Source of the DNA: Vicugna pacos
Taxonomy: Eukaryota > Chordata > Mammalia > Artiodactyla > Camelidae
Reading direction: 5' to 3'
NCBI RefSeq assembly: GCF_048564905.1
Contig: NC_133005.1
Location: 22,127,501 to 22,191,500, forward strand
Length of the DNA: 64,000 nucleotides
Shown: positions 60,901 through 64,000 of the stretch, one piece after another
Layout: each line of letters starts with the position of its first letter
Position numbering within the stretch: the first letter of the stretch is position 1
Made by a program: the position numbers and the translations under genes
The notes under the pieces: model-generated
Databases searched by the model: none
The model's input: only the letters and a program-made list of their open reading frames with translations
What the model was told of the DNA's origin: nothing

Positions 60901-63900
60901 CACCAGTGTTCAGTGCACATGTACTAAATGCAAATCTCGCTTCAGTTATGTTCCCCTTTCCTGTTCTAGCCACCCTCTGGATTTGCAGTTTACCAAAGGG
61001 ACTCAGATAGCACTGGTAGGATGCTGTTGAAGATGTCTTGCCAGGTAATTGGGCTAGACTGATGAGCGCAAACTGAGTCCCTGACGACAGGAACCACCAG
61101 CATGTACAACAGATACGTGCTAAGTAGAGGAACGTTCCCCTTTAGCTGGACATTGTCCCGAGGACATACGGAGTCCCCCTTTCTATGCACAATATGTGTC
61201 TTATTTCTCTCTCATGTCACATCATGAGGTAGTCCATCAGATTTCCAGGAGATTTACTCCAGATGACCTTTTAACAGCCCATGTTCCTTCCAACATGCCC
61301 TATGGTGTTGTCCTCATTAGCTAGGTCAATGCTCGGTCAACAAGAGTCCGTGTCCCTGCCTGCTGGAAGAATAAAGATAAGAAGGAAAGGATAAACACCT
61401 TCCATCTAACAATAGATGCAGAGAATTTGCATAGTTGTGTCCACTCATAACTGAGTCTTGTGTGCACATCCAGGTGCCTATGGAGTCCACAGGTGTGTAG
61501 TCAGATGATTGAGAACATTGACTTTGCACAGAACCTATGCCGTGACTCACAGAAAAATCAACCATAATTCCCCAATATCATCTAAACTGGAGTAGAAATT
61601 CAGATTTTCCAAAATTTCTTGTATCATTGCTTTTTGTGCACCACAGTTGTTTTTAACTCATCTGTAAATGCTTGGTAGAGTTCTCCTGTGACACCATCTG
61701 GGCCTCAACAATCTTTTTTTTTTTTCAATGAATTTGAATTGTCTAGGACTATTCAGATTATTTATTTCTTATTGTGTGAACTGCAGTAGGCTGTCCTTTT
61801 TGAGGTATTTGCTCCATTGTCTCTAAGTTGTCAAATTTCTCTCTCTACCGCTGTTCACAGTATTTCCTTACTACCCTTCTGGTGTCTGTGGCGTCCGCAG
61901 TGATGTCCTGTTTCATTCCTGGTGTTGGAAAGGTGTCATTACTCTTTTTTCTTGTCATTGGTATTAGAAGTCTTTCCATTTTAATGGTCTTTTAAAAGAA
62001 ATTAATCCTTGTTTCAGTGATGGTCTATTATTTTTCTGCTTCCAATTTCATTCATTTTTTTCTTTATTATTTCCTTCTCTGTGCTTCCTTTGGCTTTATT
62101 TTGCTCTTCCTAGCTCATTTTTGTGCAGGGATTTAGATTCTTGATTTAGAGTTTGTCTTTTTTCTAGTATCAGGCCTGGGTCTTCTCCTGTGCCTGGCGA
62201 CTTAGGAGAGGGACCTGGGTGCCTGGCCACGGTGTTCTTCCTCCTGTGCTTGGGCCTCTAGCCAGTGTGCTGCCTCTTCCACCCTAGACTCTGCCCATGT
62301 TGGCCCCTTGTGTCATTTCTAGGGTTCAACTTGTCCTGAACAGGGAGAGCAGGAGAGATGAGTCCACACCATCTTGTCCGGAGGGTCCTGGATTTGCTTT
62401 TAAATCTTCCATCTCCTGCTGGGGCTCCACCAGGGCTGTTACTCCTGCGTGCTGCAGTGTTCCTGACCCAGCCTGCCTGCTAGCGTCGTGAGGCTGGAAG
62501 TGGCTTTCAGGTCAACCGTGTTAACAGGCTAAAGGGAAGTGTCAGATGCCTATGTGACACTGCTGCCCAGGACGCACAGCTTTCCCTGGGCCATCTGAGG
62601 GCTCTGCCCGCCACGGTCCTGAGTCCAGTGGGTCTGCTGTGAAAATGGCAGTCTTACTGTTTGTTTTTATGGTATTCGAGTGTCTTCACAATGTATCTAG
62701 CTTAAAGGACTTCTCTCTTAACACAACAACCCAGTATGTTAATGGAATTTTTGGTTGGTTGCTTGGTTTTAATAGTAGGAGAAACGTTCTGAATCCTCTA
62801 AGTGTTTGGTCCTTTTCTGCTTTTCAGGAACCTAAATCCCTTCCCCCCTCCTTTTTTCTTTTTCCCTTCCCTACTCAATTGCCAAACATCACTTCTTTCT
62901 CTCTGCCTTTTCCCTACAGAAAGCAAGCACCTTAAATCACGCCCGTCTGCTCAGTCCCATCTGTCCTCCTTGAATTAGCTTCTTACTGCCACTGAGAACT
63001 TACCACATTGACTGATTTAACACAAGAGAAATTTGTCGTCACACATTTGTAGAGGCCTGAAGCCTACTATGGGTGGCAGGGCGGTCCTCCTTCTGAGGGC
63101 TCCTGAAGAATACCCATTTCCTTGCCTTTTCCAGGTCCCAGAGATGCCCACCCCCCTGAGCAAAGGGACCCACATCACTCCGGCCCCAGCTTCTGACATC
63201 ACATCTCCTGCTCTGACTCTCCTGCCTCCATCTTTCGCTTACAAGAATCTTTATGATTAGATGAGCTCTTCTGGGAAATCCCGAATCATGTGCTCATCTC
63301 AGGATTATTTATCACTAGTGCGCATACCTTTTGACCTATAACGTAAACTTCACACAGACTCTGGGGATTCTGTGTCAACTCTTGAATCAGGCCGGCTTTG
63401 AAACCACTTCCTATGAGCTGTGCTCTGCTCTACAGGAGACTTTTACCAATATCATCAAATTTAGGTTGGATTTAATATTGGTGGTGGGACTTTCAGGTTC
63501 CTTTCGTAGCTGCCCTTGTCTGTTTTGTCCTTTCCTGGCGGCTGGATGAGACAGGGACGGCTGCTTAGTGAAGGCTTGTGCACTAGGATTTGATTTTTCC
63601 CTTGTCTCAGTTTTTTTCACTTCTGACATTTTCCCTTCAAGTATGAGGAGCTTTACAGCCTGAAGAGGGAGTGGGTGAGAATGAGGGACTCTATATACTG
63701 ATTTCTGCCTCGAGATTACATGGAAGACAGAGGAGGCAGGTTAAACCTCAGAGTGTTGATGGGCCCAGGTGGCCTTAGCTGGAGTAAGTAGGGGCCCCAG
63801 GGAATGGCTCCTGTGCGGCCCCTCTCATCAGACCTTCTGTCTCTGGATTTCCAGGCCCAGAGCTGACTTCCCCTCTGCTGGTAGTTCTGCTCCTAGGCCA

Positions 63901-63961
63901 CAAAGTGCTGCTGGTGCTCGGTGTCTCTGTCATCTTTGTCCACAGGAAGCATTGCGTATGA
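49933..63961 (+). CDS. SIRPB1-like: SIRPB1-like receptor, gene 3 (393 aa, five coding exons)
   Basis: Coding exons are 49933-50005, 52747-53100, 58949-59269, 59837-60163 and 63855-63961. The frame is open with the same lengths and phases as genes 1 and 2. The product has a signal peptide ([14 protein letters not shown]...LTG), a V domain beginning [12 protein letters not shown]2, D3, a membrane helix with Lys375 and the tail HRKHCV. The V domain keeps the more usual residues ([19 protein letters not shown]), and D2 ends TANLSETIR as in human SIRPB1, giving a sequon at N243 besides N176. Of the three, this copy looks closest to the presumed ancestral sequence. The window stops 39 bases after the TGA, so its 3' exon is unseen. 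Role as for gene 1: an inferred DAP12-coupled myeloid receptor. Confidence 0.93.
51692..52089 (-). mobile_element. L1 3' end with tetranucleotide repeat, unit 3 intron 1
   Basis: It is the counterpart of 6815 and 29041, with an (ATCT)n run in place of the TG tract. Confidence 0.75.
51905..51950. repeat. (ATCT)n microsatellite
   Basis: There are about eleven tetranucleotide units inside the intron 1 L1 remnant, followed by a short 'aacacacatacacc'. Confidence 0.9.
52747..53100 (+). CDS. SIRPB1-like: gene 3 exon 2: V domain
   Basis: The exon is 354 nt between ccctccag and gtgagt. It has Cys52/Cys118, [27 protein letters not shown] and [11 protein letters not shown]. Confidence 0.92.
53101..58948 (+). 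other. gene 3 intron 2
   Basis: It is collinear with gene 1 intron 2, including the stretch deleted in unit 2. MIR/L2-like pieces and the SINE are the only elements recognised. Confidence 0.55.
58697..58860 (+). mobile_element. tRNA-derived SINE, camelid type, unit 3
   Basis: It matches the unit 1 copy at 13805, with the same 'gggagggtatagctcagtgg' head and 'ccctccattagg' segment, and not the unit 2 form. Boxes A and B are visible. The tail is A-rich and ends about 90 bases before exon 3. Confidence 0.75.
58949..59269 (+). CDS. SIRPB1-like: gene 3 exon 3: D2 domain
   Basis: The exon is 321 nt. It has [16 protein letters not shown] with an N176 sequon and ends TANLSETIR with an N243 sequon. 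The acceptor is ccttttgtag. Confidence 0.92.
59837..60163 (+). CDS. SIRPB1-like: gene 3 exon 4: D3 domain
   Basis: The exon is 327 nt. It starts [11 protein letters not shown] and has FYPLDLQ instead of FYPRDLQ. The four D3 sequons are kept. The donor is cctg|gtgagg. Confidence 0.92.
60531..60848 (+). pseudogene. scrambled SIRP V/D2 exon fossil in intron 4, unit 3
   Basis: It has the same three pieces as in units 1 and 2, but the first reads [10 protein letters not shown] and the last [12 protein letters not shown]...[10 protein letters not shown]. These extra differences fit neutral decay. Confidence 0.7.
61610..62165 (-). mobile_element. old L1 ORF2 fragment, antisense, unit 3 intron 4
   Basis: It is the counterpart of 16735-17290 with a few private differences. 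Confidence 0.6.
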
Positions 63962-63963
63962 CC
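63855..63963 (+). CDS. SIRPB1-like: gene 3 exon 5: membrane helix, tail and stop
   Basis: It has [20 protein letters not shown] and [10 protein letters not shown], then TGA at 63959-63961, with the donor gtaagg following. Confidence 0.9.
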
Positions 63964-64000
63964 GTAAGGTGTGGGCAAGGGTGGGGAGGACACGGTCTGT

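Larger units (their letters stand above)
45119..64000 (+). repeat. tandem SIRP unit 3 (cut by window end)
   Basis: This is the third unit. All coding exons of its SIRPB1-like gene are present, but the 3' non-coding exon and intergenic part lie beyond the window. Its left block pairs with unit 2. Several stretches of intron 2, including the SINE at 58697 and the sequence absent from unit 2 near 32141, match unit 1 better. The unit therefore looks like a mosaic rather than a simple copy of its neighbour. Confidence 0.85.

Noticed and set aside
1-64000. CRISPR arrays, prokaryotic operons, retroviral or other virus-derived elements
   Set aside because: None was recognised. Direct repeats are microsatellites or segmental duplication, and the mobile remnants seen are L1, MIR/L2, tRNA-type SINE and a Tigger-type fragment.

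Overview
The window is mammalian genomic DNA carrying a tandem array of signal-regulatory protein (SIRP) genes, all on the + strand. The organism is most likely a camelid. A tRNA-derived SINE with the layout of the camelid CAM/Vic-type SINE lies in the same intron of every unit (13805, 35914, 58697), and L1, MIR and L2 remnants of the usual mammalian kind surround it. The species assignment is inference from repeat content.

Layout. Bases 1-1189 are single-copy here and hold no gene I recognise. Three head-to-tail units follow: unit 1 (about 1190-22464), unit 2 (about 22465-45118) and unit 3 (about 45119 to beyond 64000). Each unit holds (a) a two-exon module coding for a SIRP-type third Ig domain and a lysine-bearing membrane segment, then (b) a complete five-exon SIRPB1-like gene, then (c) a non-coding 3' exon and about 2.5 kb of intergenic sequence with L1, L2 and Tigger-type remnants. 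The window ends 39 bases after the stop codon of gene 3.

Genes. All three SIRPB1-like genes read 73 + 354 + 321 + 327 + 104 coding nt plus a stop, with phase-1 introns throughout, and give intact 393-residue proteins. The order is signal peptide, V domain, two C1-type domains, a membrane helix with a lysine, and a very short tail with no tyrosine. From family knowledge this is the activating SIRP-beta design: a myeloid surface receptor that signals by pairing its membrane lysine with an acidic adaptor (DAP12/TYROBP).

Evolution. The units are mosaics. The gene bodies are very alike by eye, but the first 3.8 kb of unit 1 is clearly older and more diverged than the matching blocks of units 2 and 3. 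The signal-peptide exon shows a short conversion-like tract shared by units 1 and 2 only. The two-exon module is open in unit 1 but carries frame-changing indels in units 2 and 3. Intron 4 of each gene contains a scrambled fossil made of pieces of SIRP V and D2 exons. Unit 2 alone carries a young L1 with target-site duplications. I found no CRISPR array, no prokaryotic system, no functional tRNA gene and no wholly new system. The novelty lies in receptor diversification, gene conversion and the hidden exon fossils.
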